From Ficedula albicollis (Eukaryota > Chordata > Aves > Passeriformes > Muscicapidae): a stretch of 64,000 nucleotides of DNA. The notes below the pieces were generated by a model. That model was not told where the DNA came from. It saw nothing but the letters and a program-made list of their open reading frames with translations, and searched no databases. Positions 50,801 to 64,000 of the stretch are shown piece after piece. Made by a program: the position numbers and the translations under genes. Numbering within the stretch: the stretch's first letter is position 1; every line of letters starts with the position of its first letter. Location: assembly GCF_000247815.1 (NCBI RefSeq), contig NC_021677.1:43994864-44058863 (forward strand), written 5' to 3'.

Positions 50801-53530
50801 AAAGTCTTCTCTGATCATGGATCAAAGTGGAATGGTTTAGTGAAGTCACTTCGTGGTCTGTGTCTGCAGAGAGGGAGCTGTGTCTCTGCCCTCTCATGGG
50901 ATGTTCAGCTGTACACAGACAGGACAGGCTAACCAGGAAAAGCTTATAGAAATTGATGTTTTGTTTCTCAATTACAAGACAATGAATAAGAAAAGAAAAA
51001 GAGAAGGGAAGGAAATATAGAGTGAAATAGAAACTGGGAAGTTACCCTGTGTCCTTTTGAGAATTTTCTCTGATATGCATGAACCATATTTAGCTTTGAA
51101 GTCAGCCCATCTTTACATTAAAAAAAATTCACTTAAAAATTGATTCCTTTTTGCTATATGTTTTTTAATCTAAAAATATCTCATCAAGGAGCAAATGTTT
51201 TTCTTTAAATTGGGACAACATTCATTGTAAAATTGTAATGAATTACATTTAACTTCTTCTTATCTAATGTCGGCTTATTTGAATTTTCAACAAACTGACA
51301 GAAGTCACAGGCCCTTCTGCTATATTGTATTGTAGGACAACCCAACTAATGCTTTAACTACAGAGTTAGTGGATGTAGGCCTTAGAAGAAGTCTTGGAAC
51401 ACAGTTTCTGGCTCTTTGTTTCATCCCTGCTACATGCAGAATGTGATATTTAAGAATATTGGCTGGACATGTAATAAAAACAGGGACAAAACTTTGGCTT
51501 TGAGTCCAGCTTGAATCATAAAATATCCTTTTTTTCCTGCAAATATGATGATTTTGGCTTGGGTCCAACTCTATAATTTTTTTTAGTGAGACATAGAATA
51601 CCACAAGTAGTGGACTGATTGGCAAGTGGTTCATGAGCTGAAGTAGGAAACTGAAAAGAGGGGCAGCAGAGAAGTTGAAGATTAAATCCTAGAGGGGGGG
51701 CAGGTATCCTTAGTGACAGAGCTGAAAATCATGACCAAGGCACAGAAAATCTGAGAATAAAACCCCAAATGACTCTTTTATATTTTTTAAACTGTGTTCG
51801 GGGAAATAAAGTCTTGTGTTCTTCCTTCATGAGTTAATGTCCTTCTCTTAAAGACTGTCTTGTAACATTCATTTCCCCTCATATACATGATCCCAGGTTT
51901 TGGCTAACTGCTTGAACCAAATGTTTACAAGACTATAGAAATAATCTGGAAACATTAGACTGCATTGGTTATCTACGTTCTTGATGTTGTTATAGAGTAG
52001 AAAAATGCTTATTTTAGAGACAGTATGTTTCAGGCAGAGAAAGCTTGCTGCAGAAGAACTGCAGCTCAGCAGTAAGCACTTGGAGTTACAAGGAAGACAT
52101 AATCATTATTGCAATTTTAAATTATGTTAAACAAAAGCATCAGTAGTTATGGTTTTATTTGTGGGGATCCAGACATATGGTTATGAAGAAAAATGAGAGA
52201 GAGAGATGTGGCTCATATAATGGATGACACTGAAATCATAATATATGTATAAAGAAAATGCTTGCTACACCTCATTGTCATTGCAGCCATTCTGTACCAA
52301 GACAGAACTAAAGATATAGGTAAACACAGCATCTGCCCAGATGTGCACAGCTGTAAAGAGCTATCAAAACCCAGCTGCAGCTTAGCGGTTCTCTCCAAAA
52401 TCTTTCAGGAAGCAATTGCTAAAGCCTACATTGACATCTCTTTTGACAACTGCATAATCTCTTACAAGTTGATGGTAAATGCTGCTTTACATCATCTTGT
52501 CACAGGTTGTCGGTGAAGAGGGAAACAAGCATGTATTTCAATGTCTAGTTCAGGTCTGGTTTATCCCTGAAGCCTCCTATGCAGCTTTGCTCTTCTCTCT
52601 TAGATCAAAAAATATTTGGCAATGGCAAGACTTTACTGATGTTTCAAATCCAGAGGCTTAATATTTTCTAAATAAATCTAATTTACAATTCCACTGGGTC
52701 CCTTTACTTGACATTTGGACACCAAGAAAAAATTTAATGTTCATTTAGATACTTTTGTTTCTTCTTTTCTTCACGGTACAGACATAAGAAGTCACAAAAT
52801 ACGGATATATGAACAGGATCCTGAGCGATCCAAAAGGAGGTTTGGATTATAGTCTGTTCTAGGTTATGAGGTCCAGGCAAGTTGCTGAATCAAATTCTGA
52901 ATTTTTAACTACATAAGTGTGAAGCTCTTCATATCCAGGGCTTTGTTTTCAACAACTGCAAATTTTCTAGCATACAGTAGCTTCCTTCCCTATCTTGTCT
53001 TCCCTAAGCACCATGCTCCTCTTATCACTAGGTACCAGACAACTTTTTGTGTCAGCCTCTTTCTTTAAATAATGTAACCAGGTAGGAAGCTGTTCCCAAC
53101 TGTGCTTTTCTTCACTACTTTTCTATCTTCATTGTTTTAGACCTGAAAAGTGGTTTTCTGTCCCAGAAAATCTGTATTTTTGTTATTGTGACAATCTAAT
53201 ATCAGGTCTCCTTAAAAAATTCTCATCCTTCGTGCATGTGCATAGGTACAGTCCAATACTTAAAAGAAAATCCAGTTTAGGATATGCTACCACGTATGTC
53301 AGAAAGCTCTGGGGGTTTTCCTTACCTGTCCTGATTTGCTAATTTCTCATCCCACTGTATTTTTTCACTGCAGGAGTGAAGTGCAGGGTTACTTATCCTG
53401 TTCCAGATTGTGGTGTTTCTAACGTGTGTTAAAATGTTGGAATCCTGCAGACATTTTGTTTTCAGTGGGATTCTGTGGAAAGAAACAAAACATATGAGCT
53501 AACAAAAAAAGAGAAAGAATAACCCCCCCA
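44847..53530. other. Long AT-rich non-coding stretch
   Basis: Almost featureless AT-rich DNA. It includes a small imperfect repeat of CTTTTGAGAAG at about 45597-45630, an AT-only palindromic patch at 46190-46245, an 18-bp palindrome (AC-T7-A7-GT) at 49999-50016, and short homopolymers. No frame exceeds 104 codons. No RNA gene, CpG cluster or young transposon was recognised. Confidence 0.5.
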
Positions 53531-53587
53531 CAAAACAAAACAAAACAAAACAAAACAAAACAAAACAAAACAAAACAAAACAAAACA
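53531..53587. repeat. (CAAAA)11 microsatellite
   Basis: An uninterrupted CAAAA array of about eleven units, preceded by a C7 run at 53523-53529. It explains the apparent phenylalanine/valine/leucine-rich frame on the minus strand. Confidence 0.96.
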
Positions 53588-55814
53588 ACCAAACCAGCAA
53601 ACACCTCCTGTGATCTACTTAGAAAGACTAGTTTACAAAGTGAAAAAAATCCTTAGAAAAAAAACCCTGCTCATAATATTAGCTAATAGTTTACTAACTC
53701 TGGCACATTGCTCATGGTGTACCAGAAGCTGGTGGTAGAAAAGGCCTTTTCCTCTATCTGATCACATCACTGAACTAGTGGTACAGCTGGTGATATATAT
53801 GATTTTCCCAGCTATTACTTATTGTAGAGGATCAGCACAAACAACTTATTGATAAATACCATTACTGCTGTAGCCAGAAGATTTCTGTTTCTTTCACTTT
53901 GGTGGAGGTTTGTAACAACAGAGAAGCAATGACAGGATTGCAGACTTATATGTAACCCAAGAGACTACCTGGAGCCAGCATTTTATTTGCTTCTACTGTT
54001 ACTCTACATTTTAATACAGTAAGCAGATTCAGCCCTAATTCAGACATGCTGACAGACATGGGAGTGGCTGAAGTCAGAAACAGAAACGTGTCCTCTGCAC
54101 CCTTGTAGTTAATCCAGTCAGTGTTTGGATTTTTAAGAGCTTTAGAATGAAGTTGTTAATAACCCTTCTGGCCTGAAAATGTCATTTAAAGTATTGGAAG
54201 GAGAACAGAACAACTCTCCAAACCCCAAATATTATGAATCTGTTCTTTTAATGTGCTGTTTCTCATGTGTCTGTCAGTTTGTTTGTTTTTACTGTTTCTT
54301 AATGATACAGTACATAGAAAAAACCCCAAAATTGGTCAGGTTTTAGTAAGTGAGACCATTATTAAAATCCCTTTATAGGAAGCAAAAGTTTATAAGAAGG
54401 ATCTGAACTCATTCAAGTCAAGCAGGAAACTTGCACTGTCCTTTTGATTCTCAGTAGGACAGTTTTTCTCACTGGAGAAAGATCCAAACCAGAGCTCCAG
54501 TCCTTGTTTTCTTCAGTCTGGAATGTGGAACCATTGAGTGTAAAATCACATCATGGTACAGACTTGTGTGTTTTATGCAGAGAATTTGGTAAATACAGAG
54601 AAAATTTAGTTACTTAAAGCAAGCAGTTGTGTTTGCAAACTTTGTTAAGAAATATCTTGTGTTAGTCTGAGCACAGTAAAACTTATATAAAGAGCAGGAG
54701 AAGTCATATTCTTTTTAAAACACTGACTTATATGCATTTTATTTTTAAAAAACATAACTTTATGCAAAGATAGGGAGGACAAAGGAAAAGTTCTATTAAG
54801 CTGTCGGAAAGTAAGTTGGGGTTTGTTTTCTGTAAATCCACATCTTAAAAAAAAAAAATTAATTGGGAAAGTGTTAGAGCAAATTCTATTTTTGTACAGT
54901 AATTGGTACATTTGTATCACACACAAAAAAAAAAAAAAAAAAGCAATTATCCCTGGAACTGCCGTAATACAGTTCAATTCCCTGTCTAAAGGATCTAAGA
55001 CTAATATGTATCCTTTCTATTAAAAAATTGATCAAAATATCTTAGAGAGTTTTCCTAGACAGAGATGTTCAAATAAAGTCCTTTTTGACTTGGAATCTTT
55101 CTCTGTAGAAACCAGAAGTTTATTTCTTTTTCAGATGCCTGAATATAAGAATGCTTTGCAGCTTCTGAAAAACCAGGGAGAGAAACAAACACAATAGCTC
55201 TGGGCATATTCTCTTTCCCTGACATGAAATGCTGTCTAAAAGAATTTGGGGATTGTTTTTACATTGGTCTGCATAGGATTTCTAGATGTGTACTTACCAC
55301 ACAGTAGTTCTAGCCGTGATGTCACACCTGAAGGTCTCAGATGTCTGCATAGGTCATACATCTATCAACTTGCTGGTGTTACAAGTGGGTAACAACTTTG
55401 GGTATGTCCCAAAATCATCGAATTTATTGGATAAGAAGAAATCATCAAAGTAGTCTAAGCACAGTAGGTCCAAACCTTCCCCAGTATAGGACACCCCACC
55501 TAGCAGGGATGTGTGTCCTTTGGTGACCTTTCGTAAGCTAAAGTGGGCTTTCACATTTTTGTGGGTTTCTCTTATTCCAGACTGTTATCAAGATTGTGTT
55601 AAAAAATAGGAAAAGGAAGACAAATAGGATGTATTTCAGTGTTATAATCTATTGAAGGTTTTTAGAGGTCTTCTGTAACTTAGTGAGTTCCTTAAGGCTT
55701 GTGAGTCCAAAGACTATGCAGCAAAACAAGAAAGCATCTGTTTCTTTGCCATAGGATCTTTCAGGAGTCTTTTTCAATTTCCAAATTTTTCCAACTTTTA
55801 TCTTCTAATTTTAG
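53588..55814. other. Non-coding stretch with A tracts
   Basis: AT-rich unique sequence with A12 near 54847-54858 and A18 near 54925-54942. The 110-codon minus-strand frame at 54645-54977 runs through these tracts and is not supported as a gene. Confidence 0.5.
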
Positions 55815-55928
55815 AAAAAAAAACCCCAAACAATACCAAAACCACCCTAAACCAACAAAAACCCCAACTCAAACAAACAAAACCACCACCACCAACAAAC
55901 AAAACCCAAAACCAAACAACCAAAAAAT
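55815..55928. repeat. G-free, A/C-rich low-complexity tract
   Basis: About 114 bp composed of A and C with only a handful of Ts and no G. It is built from irregular AAAACCCC, CCAAAACCACC and CAAACAAACAAAACC pieces. It has no fixed period, so it is low complexity and not a true array. Confidence 0.92.
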
Positions 55929-58900
55929 GGCTGGCATGGTCTGCCCTTTCTCATCCTATCAGTTCCCATTTTGGCCTAATTTCTGCTGTGTCTAATCCTG
56001 TTCCTTTGACTTTTTGTTCCACCCCAGCCTTTAAAAATCATCTTTGGATTGTTTAAAAGCATTGCTAGGCTCATTTCACTCTTTTTGAAGTTTTCATATC
56101 CATATAAAATAACAGGATGTGTATAGTAATGAAAAAACACCATTACATTTTCTTTCCAAAATGAAGCTCATTTAGAGTAGACTTTTAATCCCCACTTTTG
56201 CAGCACTATGCCAACATTTTCTGAACCTTAAAAAAGCTCGTGCAGAGCTTGAGGTTTAAGGTTTGTTCTTACCTGTTTTGGGTCATCCCTTCCATTTCCT
56301 TTTGGTGTACATCAAACATTAGGAACAAAACAGAGTATCCATGAAAAACACAAACCAATAGCCTACTGTGCATTTCTAAATGCTCCTTAACTGTTTCTAT
56401 TTCTTATGAATGGGTAATATTTTGACTTACTCAAAGTTCTTGCTTTATTGCAAGGTCAGTAAATTTTATTATCTGGGTTGTAAATTCACCAGGAGAACAA
56501 ATTAGATACAATAAATCTAAATTTCCTACATTTTGCTTATGTATGTTCAGTTATTAAAAAAAAAAAAATCCATTTGTTTTTGAAAGTGTGTTTCCACATC
56601 TGACTATAGCAACTTCCTCTGAAAACATAAACTGTTGCTGTTACTCAGGAATAGCAGGTGACCTGGGAAGTCTCAGTGGCTGTCACAACATCTCATACAC
56701 CTTTCCTTTTTCCATGTTAGTCCATAAGTAATAAGAATTACACATGATGATTTTTTCGGGAGGGCTTGTACTCAGTGTCTCCTTTTGCACATCCCAGAGT
56801 GGACTTAAAAAAAGGCCTGCACAAAAAGGAGGTGGGTTATATGATGAGGCCTTTTTATCTGAACAAATGTTTTTCAGCAACTGACTGAAATTATGACTCC
56901 ATTGACAGGCTTGTGCCACTCCATCTATTCTCTTGTCTGAAAATGCTTGTTGCCTGATTACAAAATAAATTTTTCATTCTGAATAATGCAGGGGTATGTC
57001 CTGGCATCCCTGGGCCTGGAGATGACTCTCTTGGTAAGGCAGGGATAAAAGATAGATAAGATTAGGTACCAATTTCTTATTTTCCAATGACAATTGCAAT
57101 AAGCATGATGTTCATTTTAGGATTTTTGGAAGATAATATTTTAAGCCATGTATTTTAGTATGCTTCTTAGTTCTCTGAAAGCTTAAAATGTAGTTACCTA
57201 AAATCTTTATATAATCTTGATTAAAATTCACCACCCATACAATTTTAAGCCTGGTGGGGCCAGGTAATTGAACAACGGCAAAGCAGAAATTATGGAACAA
57301 AGAGAATTTTCTGATTCCAACTTCGTGAATGTTTTGTTTATCACACTGAAGACCAGGGGAAAAATTATATTTACAAATTAGGAAGCATAATTTAAAAATA
57401 TTCATTTAACATCTGCTCTGCTAATCATCCAAACACCAAGTCTCTAAAGTGTCCTGTCTGAATGCATTAGTCCATGTATGGCCCTCTCCTGGTTTCCGCA
57501 ACTTGAGCAATATACCTCCATAATTAGGCACTGGCAGATTGTCTCTGCAAACTGAAATGCTTTTTGACAATTGTGTCAGAGTGAAACTTTGTATGGAATT
57601 ACATATTTCAGTCAAAATGGACAGGATATTTCTGGGATATACAATTAGGCCAAAGGAAACAAAACCAGTACATGAATCACTATACATGGGGTGTTTTAAA
57701 TGCAGCAGTGATTTTTAGTAGTAGGGATAAATACATCAAAAACTCAAATGGGAATCAATCTTTAACTAACAGTAGTAAAATAGTCTGTTATAGGACACTG
57801 ATTGTGCAATTGCTTCTAAGTGCTTTACTAGTGCCAGTTAAGATTGCTCTGGCTATCAAGAGTATTAATTTGATGTAATTAAGAAATGAAAATGTCGTTT
57901 TTGTATTTCATCTAGATCTTATTTCAGATTGTGAATTCCTTCCTTCTCCTTCATTCATCTGATTCTGTTGTCTAACATTTTAGTTTAAGTCTCAACTTTT
58001 CCAGACGTAAGGAAAAACAAAAGGTCGATTACAACATTGATTTCCATCAATATTCCTGTGCTAGCAGACAGACAAAAGCAGAGACTACCCATAGGATTCC
58101 ACATGAGCAGTAATGAATACTGTACTTAACAAATTGAATAAAATATTGATCTATAGTAGAGAAATTGTGATGGAGTTATTGTGAAATCATATGGACTGTA
58201 GTCAATAGAAATTGAGACAAAATTTCAAATGTTTAGTCAAATATTAATGAATTGAGAATTTCATATTACATTTAGAAAACAGAAGCATTTTTCCTGTAGA
58301 TGGCATTTTCATTTTACCAGGGATTAGACAATGTGCTTCCCCCTGCACTACTGCATAATATAGTCTCCAATTCAGGTTTACATCTCCAGGAAGTTAATAC
58401 CTCCTCTATAGGGTTTCTCAGGGTGAAAGGTCCTAATGCTTTTGCATTCTTATTGATGCTGACAGGCAGCTAAGGAGATGTCACATTAGTATTTGGAAAA
58501 ATTACTATTTTATTGTTGGCATGGATTCAAGCTGAGTGGTCAGTAAACTGGGTAGTGGTACCTACTCCTCTTAGTAGCTTCATAAGAAATACGTAATCTC
58601 TTTTCTCAGCTAAACACTCTGTGCTGAAAATAAGATGTAGCATCTGATACAGACAGACAGCTACTGCTCTGAAAAGTTTTTTGTGCCTGTAGGCAGGAGA
58701 CACGACAGAACAGCGTTGCTGATTAAGCATCACCATGTGCAGCTTGAGCAAACACTGCTCAAGGGAAAGCCTAGAGAGGGTGAATATGGGTGAAAAGGGG
58801 CACTGGAAAATGTTTTAATTCATCTGACGTTAATATGAATGAGTTTTATATATCTTTGTGCTTATGCTTAAGACTATAAATGCCTTGATAGAATATTAAT

Positions 58901-59060
58901 TTAGTATCTTCTGTATTCAGAACTCAATGACAGTAGCGTATCGTTATGAAAGAAAATAATCCAGCTTCTCCAAACCTGTTCTGATCCTGAATCTGAAAGC
59001 CATCATGCTAATAAAGAAGAAAGATAAAACTTTGGAGAAATCAGGGAAAATGCAGAAATG
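55929..59060. other. Non-coding stretch, no gene seen
   Basis: Unique AT-rich DNA. Minus-strand frames of 78-97 codons between 56683 and 57687 have no family resemblance. An A12 tract lies near 56555. Confidence 0.5.
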
Positions 59061-59360
59061 CATTAGCTGGTCATTCTCAATAGCCTGCAGTTCTTTTTGA
59101 AGTGCAAAGCTTTCTACATAATATAGAGTGAGCTCTGACCTGCACCAGCTAAAATTGGCTTCAATAATTAGGGTTAGCTACTGTCCATTCATAGACATCA
59201 AATTCTGTAAATAGTGGCCAACAGGCACCATTAGGGCAGCATTAATGGGATTAGCTCTGGTGCACAGGTTACCAAATCTGACCATCTCTCAGACCCACAA
59301 TCCCCAAGATCAATAAATATGTTGAGAGGATAAATTTGTAGAGAAAATTCTTTTGATAAT
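59061..59360. promoter_or_regulatory. Possible conserved non-coding block
   Basis: A compositionally even, repeat-free interval containing ATAATTAGGGTTAGCTACTG, GCAGCATTAATGGGATTAGC (with an OTX/CRX-type GGATTA core), a CTGACCTGCACCAGC stretch and AATAATTAG cores. It looks more constrained than its neighbours, but this is an impression from sequence texture only. Confidence 0.15.
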
Positions 59361-62300
59361 CATGTAAGGGAACAGAAACATGCTAAGCTTCTTTCAAGAT
59401 CAATGTTTTTCTGTCCCAAGATCAGCCTTCTGATATTTTTAAAATCTTTAGGTATCGTTTCACCTAAAAATTATGTCAACAGTACTTTACATCAGCACAG
59501 CAGCCATGAGAAATTATAATCTACTTAAGGAGTGTTATAAACAATATTAATATCTGTGAGTCTGGTATTTCATGTACCTTCTGGACAACTCTAAATATGA
59601 AAGAACATGTAATTTCAAAATGGTCTATAAAATTTTTTACTATACTGATTTTGCTATGTTAATTCTCCTCTCCTCCTTAATGACATAACTTTAATATTCA
59701 TGTGGGCTCTTTCTTCATATTTAATGAATATACACAGTGTACTTTGGAAAAAAATCCAGCCACAGCAAGTCATAACAGAGCTGAATTAATTTGGTTAGTC
59801 TGATTAACAAGGGTGTTTTTGGTGTCCTACAATAGTGAACGGAGTCACCAGATTGCTACTGGGGGATAATCTAGCATCTGTTAGAATCTGACAAAGTGGT
59901 GGCTGTTCAAAATTCTTACTATGAACTCCCTTTGCCCTCTTATTTCATCTATTTTTTTTTTCTTAATGAATATATTAATAGAAAAACCAGCTTAGCCACA
60001 GTACTACAAAATTAAATATAAAACACATGCCTGATATACAGACAGGAAAGAATCTGCTCTTTTCAGTCGGTTAACCTGGAATGTTTTAAAAATCTGCAAG
60101 AAAGACACTGAGGGCCTATGATGGCAGCCCGTGGGATCTCTGCAGCAGCCAGATGTTAAATCTTGTGCTATGCATAAATCCCCAGGGCAGCAGCTACCTA
60201 GCCTGGCCCTCTGGCTTGTGTGTTTTATCTTCTGTTCTAGACTCCAGTGCTCTCCTGGGCCTTTTAAGTACTTGCTGCATTTTATCCTTGAGGCTTCTGC
60301 TTGCAGGGAGCAACCTGAAGATCTACATCAGACTTCAAACTCACTGAGTACTTCCAGGAAATCTGTGATGAAAAGTTCTAAGAAGTTTTTCGTCGCTGTT
60401 CTGTTTTTTGCGACATATTATCTGCATTTATATAATTAAAGCAATCCTCCCAAATACAGAACCTGCATGAAAATGAGTTGATGCTTATAGTTCTTTAGTA
60501 ACATAACATCAACACAAATATAATAATCTTTTTCATTTCAAGCTGCTTAGCTCTGTCCTACCCAGAATACATCTTACTTTAAGTGATATATTTGCTAAGT
60601 GATGAACCTAACAGAACCATCATTTAACAGTCTTTGAAAAGCTCTTCAGTTGAACTGTGCATAAATTAGACAGTCTTATTTCAATATTTAATTCTTAATT
60701 GTTCCCAGGATAAGCATGAGAAATTCCTCTGTTCATTTTTTTGGCCTCTGTAGACTTTGATTTACAGAAACTAAAAACAGAAGGTAGAATATTACAAAGC
60801 TTCTCTTTTTATTTTTAGAAAATAAAAATGGAAATAAAGAAGAGAGAATAAACTAGTAGAAATCAATTTTAATAGTTTAAATCTGATATGCTTTTTCTCA
60901 GATGTTACTCCCAATCCCATGCTTAATTAAAGCCAAGGATACTCTGAGGTATGTAAAAGCAATGAGCTCAAATGCCTAAATTTCTTTTTGGTTGTAAGCC
61001 ATTTTTCATCTTTGGAAATATATTTGTGCCAAATATTTCAGAGAGCAGTTTATAGTCTATACCATAAACACCTTCATATGCCATAAATCTAGGGTGGCCT
61101 TTTAGCACAGGAAAATGTTGAATAGCACACAAGAAGCATTACAATTCTGTGCTATAAGCCCAGACTTCCTTTATTTCACCCAGGTGTCTCACGTTTTCCC
61201 CTTTCCCCCTTTCTATTTTTGTGAAATCAGCTTACAAGCTTGACATTTCTGGTACTGTGTGTGTGTTACAAAGGTAACTGAGCCTGGAGGTTATGTATTC
61301 ACCCATACATTTGGCCATGCTTTTAGGCCCATATACTTTAGGTAAAAAACTACAGAAGTGTAATTATTTGTCATAGAGAATTATATAAATTTTCTTTTTC
61401 ATTGTCAGGTTGGTTTGTGATGTAAGAAGCCATTCACACATTTCTTTGAGAAAGAAGAGCTGTTGTTAGTCTGGAGATCTCTACCTCTTCAAGAGTGATA
61501 TGATTGCTAAAAATCTGGTGGTTCTTCCATACTAAAACCAGGTTACACTATAGTCACAACCAAAGCCTGTGCAGATGAGATTAATTTTTGGTTTTCAGGC
61601 TTGAATTGTTGATTCATCAGCATTGATGTACTACTCTTCCTTTTAGTACTTCTACACAATTGGGTCTTAATTCCTGATTCCAACCTGCAACACTATGCCC
61701 CATTTGCAGGGATATCAAGAGCAAGGAGTGCATTTATTTGTGTTTGTGATTGTCCAAAGATGAGACAAGCTAAGATTAAGATTTTTCTTTTTTTTACAAC
61801 ATAGAGATGTAATTTATTTGAGTTCATTTATTTTCCTTTTATTTTTTTTTTCAAATTATGAACCTAACAGATCACTACTAAGTCAAGAAAACAGCAGTGT
61901 TTAGTACATACCAGGAAAAAACTATGTAATCGTGTTAGCTGGTGACAGTGTGGATCCTTAGACCTCAGCAGTAAGAGATTATGAGAATGCATATATAAGA
62001 AATAGATTTGGTGCCTCAAAGAGCAGAGAATCAGATCTTATGTGGCCACCACACCAGTAAACTCCATCTCAGTATTTCTGTTTTGTTTTGATTGTGCAAT
62101 CTTGCTCTACTGCTGAAGTAACTGAGAACTCAATATCATACCAGGCATCACCCAAAGCTGATGGAATACAGGCAAGATGGACTGCAGGCTATGGGTAAAT
62201 TGGACAATACTTATACATCATGACCATCTTATTTATCTTTGAAGACATAGGCCAGCATTAAAAGGTTCTCTTCTGAATTCCCTTCTTTCCAATCAAAATA

Positions 62301-63019
62301 CCAAATTGGTCTCATCCAAAAAAGAGTTTGGATAGGTTTCTATTACAATAGATAAATCAGGAGAAGAACTTTTCTTTTTCCACTTTGAACTTGAGACTAT
62401 GGGTCTGAATATCATCCTGTCAAAGTCTCCATTGACTATTGAGAATTGAGAGAGCAGTTAGGCTCTTTTTACTAACTTGATTCTTCGGGAAAATATTTCT
62501 GTGTAGAGAGTAAATAAATTTTCCCATGTTTTTTTTTTAAAAAGCTCTGTAGGAATATCTTCTAATTCTAGAAATACACAAAATTTTTCTCTGAGTCTGC
62601 TTTGACTTTTGCACCATTTTTAGCTTACTGTCTATTTTAGCACTTTAGATGTGTTTGATTCAAGTGCCAAAACTACTAATTAATGCCTGACAGATGGCCC
62701 ATAACTGACTACCTGCAATTCTGTTGTAGTCAAAGGAAGTGACAGTAGCTCTTCACACAGCACAAGAGCAGCAAGAGCAATCTTTTCCTTCCCAACCTCT
62801 AAGTGGGTACTACAAGTTCTGGAAAAATGTATTTTATTATATGTATAGCATTTTATATACAGGGATTCACTTGTAAATTAAGTTGAAGCCATGTTCAATG
62901 TCAAAATGATAAAAGAAACAGCTCTAATCTCCTTGCAGGTTTTCAATCCTTTTTGCTTGTTTGTTTGTTCTTGTTCATTTGTTTTTCTGCCTGGACAAGA
63001 GATTATTGAAAAGCAAGGA
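59361..63019. other. Non-coding stretch, no gene seen
   Basis: AT-rich unique DNA with short T runs. A 102-codon frame at 60131-60439 is overlapped by another open frame and has no recognised domain. Confidence 0.5.
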
Positions 63020-63082
63020 ATGTTATTAATCCCTTCCAGTGACAGAAAATTAAAGCACAGAGGAGCTGAATACCTTTTGCCA
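63020..63082 (+). mobile_element. MIR SINE core remnant
   Basis: TTATTAATCCCTTCCAGTGA, CAGAAAATTAAAGCACAGAG and GAGCTGAATACCTTTTGCC align in order with the MIR core (TTATCCCCATTTTACAGATG, AGAAAACTGAGGCACAGAGA, GGTTAAGTAACTTGCCC). Only the core is recognisable, at high divergence. Confidence 0.6.
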
Positions 63083-64000
63083 TGACTATGGATTTCACAC
63101 CTCCCAACAGTAATCACCTGAATGTCCTCTATAGTTAACAGTTATCTTCAGAGGGCAGTTCATTCTATTTTAGGAAGGGATGAATCAGCTGCACAAGTAT
63201 CTTCTTTGTTTTGAGTACTGGGAGCTTTGGCAGGTAGCTCAGAGGAGCCATGTGCTTTTGGATATGGATAACAAGGTGACCTGGGTTACATTTCAGTCTT
63301 CAACAAGGTGGGCAGTAGACTCTAGAAATATTGGCAGTACAGTGTCTGTATGGGCCACTAAAATATTTTTCCATCTAGAACATAATATTTGATTTATTTT
63401 TTATGACCAGCAGATATTTTTTATTAATTTAAAGTAATTTTTGATCTCTAGTATGGACATTTCAGAAGGCTAGTTTTTGTTGAAGCTATAGAATTTATCT
63501 AGTTTTAGTAGTTATAGAATTGAATTAACCACACAAAAATATAGGAAGGTGGAAGCCTTAAGAATTTATGACTCAGTGCTATTTAAGAGCTCAGTTGTCC
63601 CTTCTAAAAACCAAACTGCTTGTTTCCTTTCTTATTAAAGCAGCTTTGTGACTGAGAAACAATGATGATGTAAATAAAACTTTTTTCATTTTCTGCAGAA
63701 CTATTTAATAGCAAAGAATCTGAATGTAATATCAGTAATAATATGAATTAATCTGTCCTTTGCATGACCTAACTATTGAAATAATGCTTTTAAAAGCACG
63801 GTAAAATGGTATGATTTTTGTAAGTTTTGTCTTCACACTTCTGAATAGAACACCAATATCTCCTACTTCATTGGTCATTTATTTAGTTCAGTTTCAATCT
63901 CTATACAGCTCATGTTCCAGTTTTGGCTTTGATGCAGTATTCGTTACAATTATGATACTTTTGACGAGGCTGAGGTTTTTATGACTTGTTGGTTCAGAGA
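63083..64000. other. Non-coding stretch, no gene seen
   Basis: AT-rich unique sequence to the window end, with no recognisable gene, RNA or young repeat. Confidence 0.5.

Overview
The window looks like nuclear DNA of a bird, probably a songbird (passerine). The evidence is AT-rich single-copy sequence, three truncated CR1 LINE 3' ends (7987-8065 minus, 15471-15510 minus, 32371-32510 plus), one of the CR1 type common in songbirds, old amniote MIR-type SINEs, and a putative LTR whose 3' part resembles a common avian endogenous-retrovirus LTR. I see no bacterial-style gene organisation, no tRNA, rRNA or CRISPR array, and no protein-coding gene I can support with confidence. The sequence reads as intergenic or long-intron DNA.

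Layout: 1-9.3 kb is unique sequence with a probable MIR remnant, a three-unit 73-bp tandem repeat (4459-4651), a perfect 11-bp hairpin and a CR1 fragment. 9.36-9.93 kb holds a putative solo LTR with three internal repeats, and 11.6-12.2 kb a weaker reverse-strand LTR candidate. 14.25-15.47 kb is a huge, apparently perfect (GAATAG)194 array that turns into (AATAG)n and abuts a CR1 3' end; the array was most likely seeded by the CR1 tail. 20.5-22.6 kb contains a nearly identical 177-bp tandem duplication and a three-copy repeat of about 59 bp. 23.43-23.72 kb is the only segment with an exon-like look (open frame, possible splice sites, two hydrophobic stretches), but I do not recognise it.

32.4-36.7 kb carries a full CR1 3' tail, a well-preserved amniote MIR-type SINE, a GC-rich CpG-containing patch and then about 800 bp dense in TAAT homeodomain-type cores, ending in a CTCF-like motif; this is the best candidate for conserved regulatory DNA. 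38.42-38.78 kb contains 292 consecutive Gs between two copies of the same T-tract context, which I regard as a likely assembly or sequencing artefact. 39.8 kb has a 15-bp minisatellite. From 40.9 to 64 kb the sequence is mostly AT-rich, with two further MIR remnants, simple repeats (A-rich, (CAAAA)n, a G-free A/C tract) and a second possible regulatory block near 59.1-59.35 kb.

Because no gene is firmly identified, no pathway or operon logic can be drawn. The long open frames in the window are products of simple repeats or chance.
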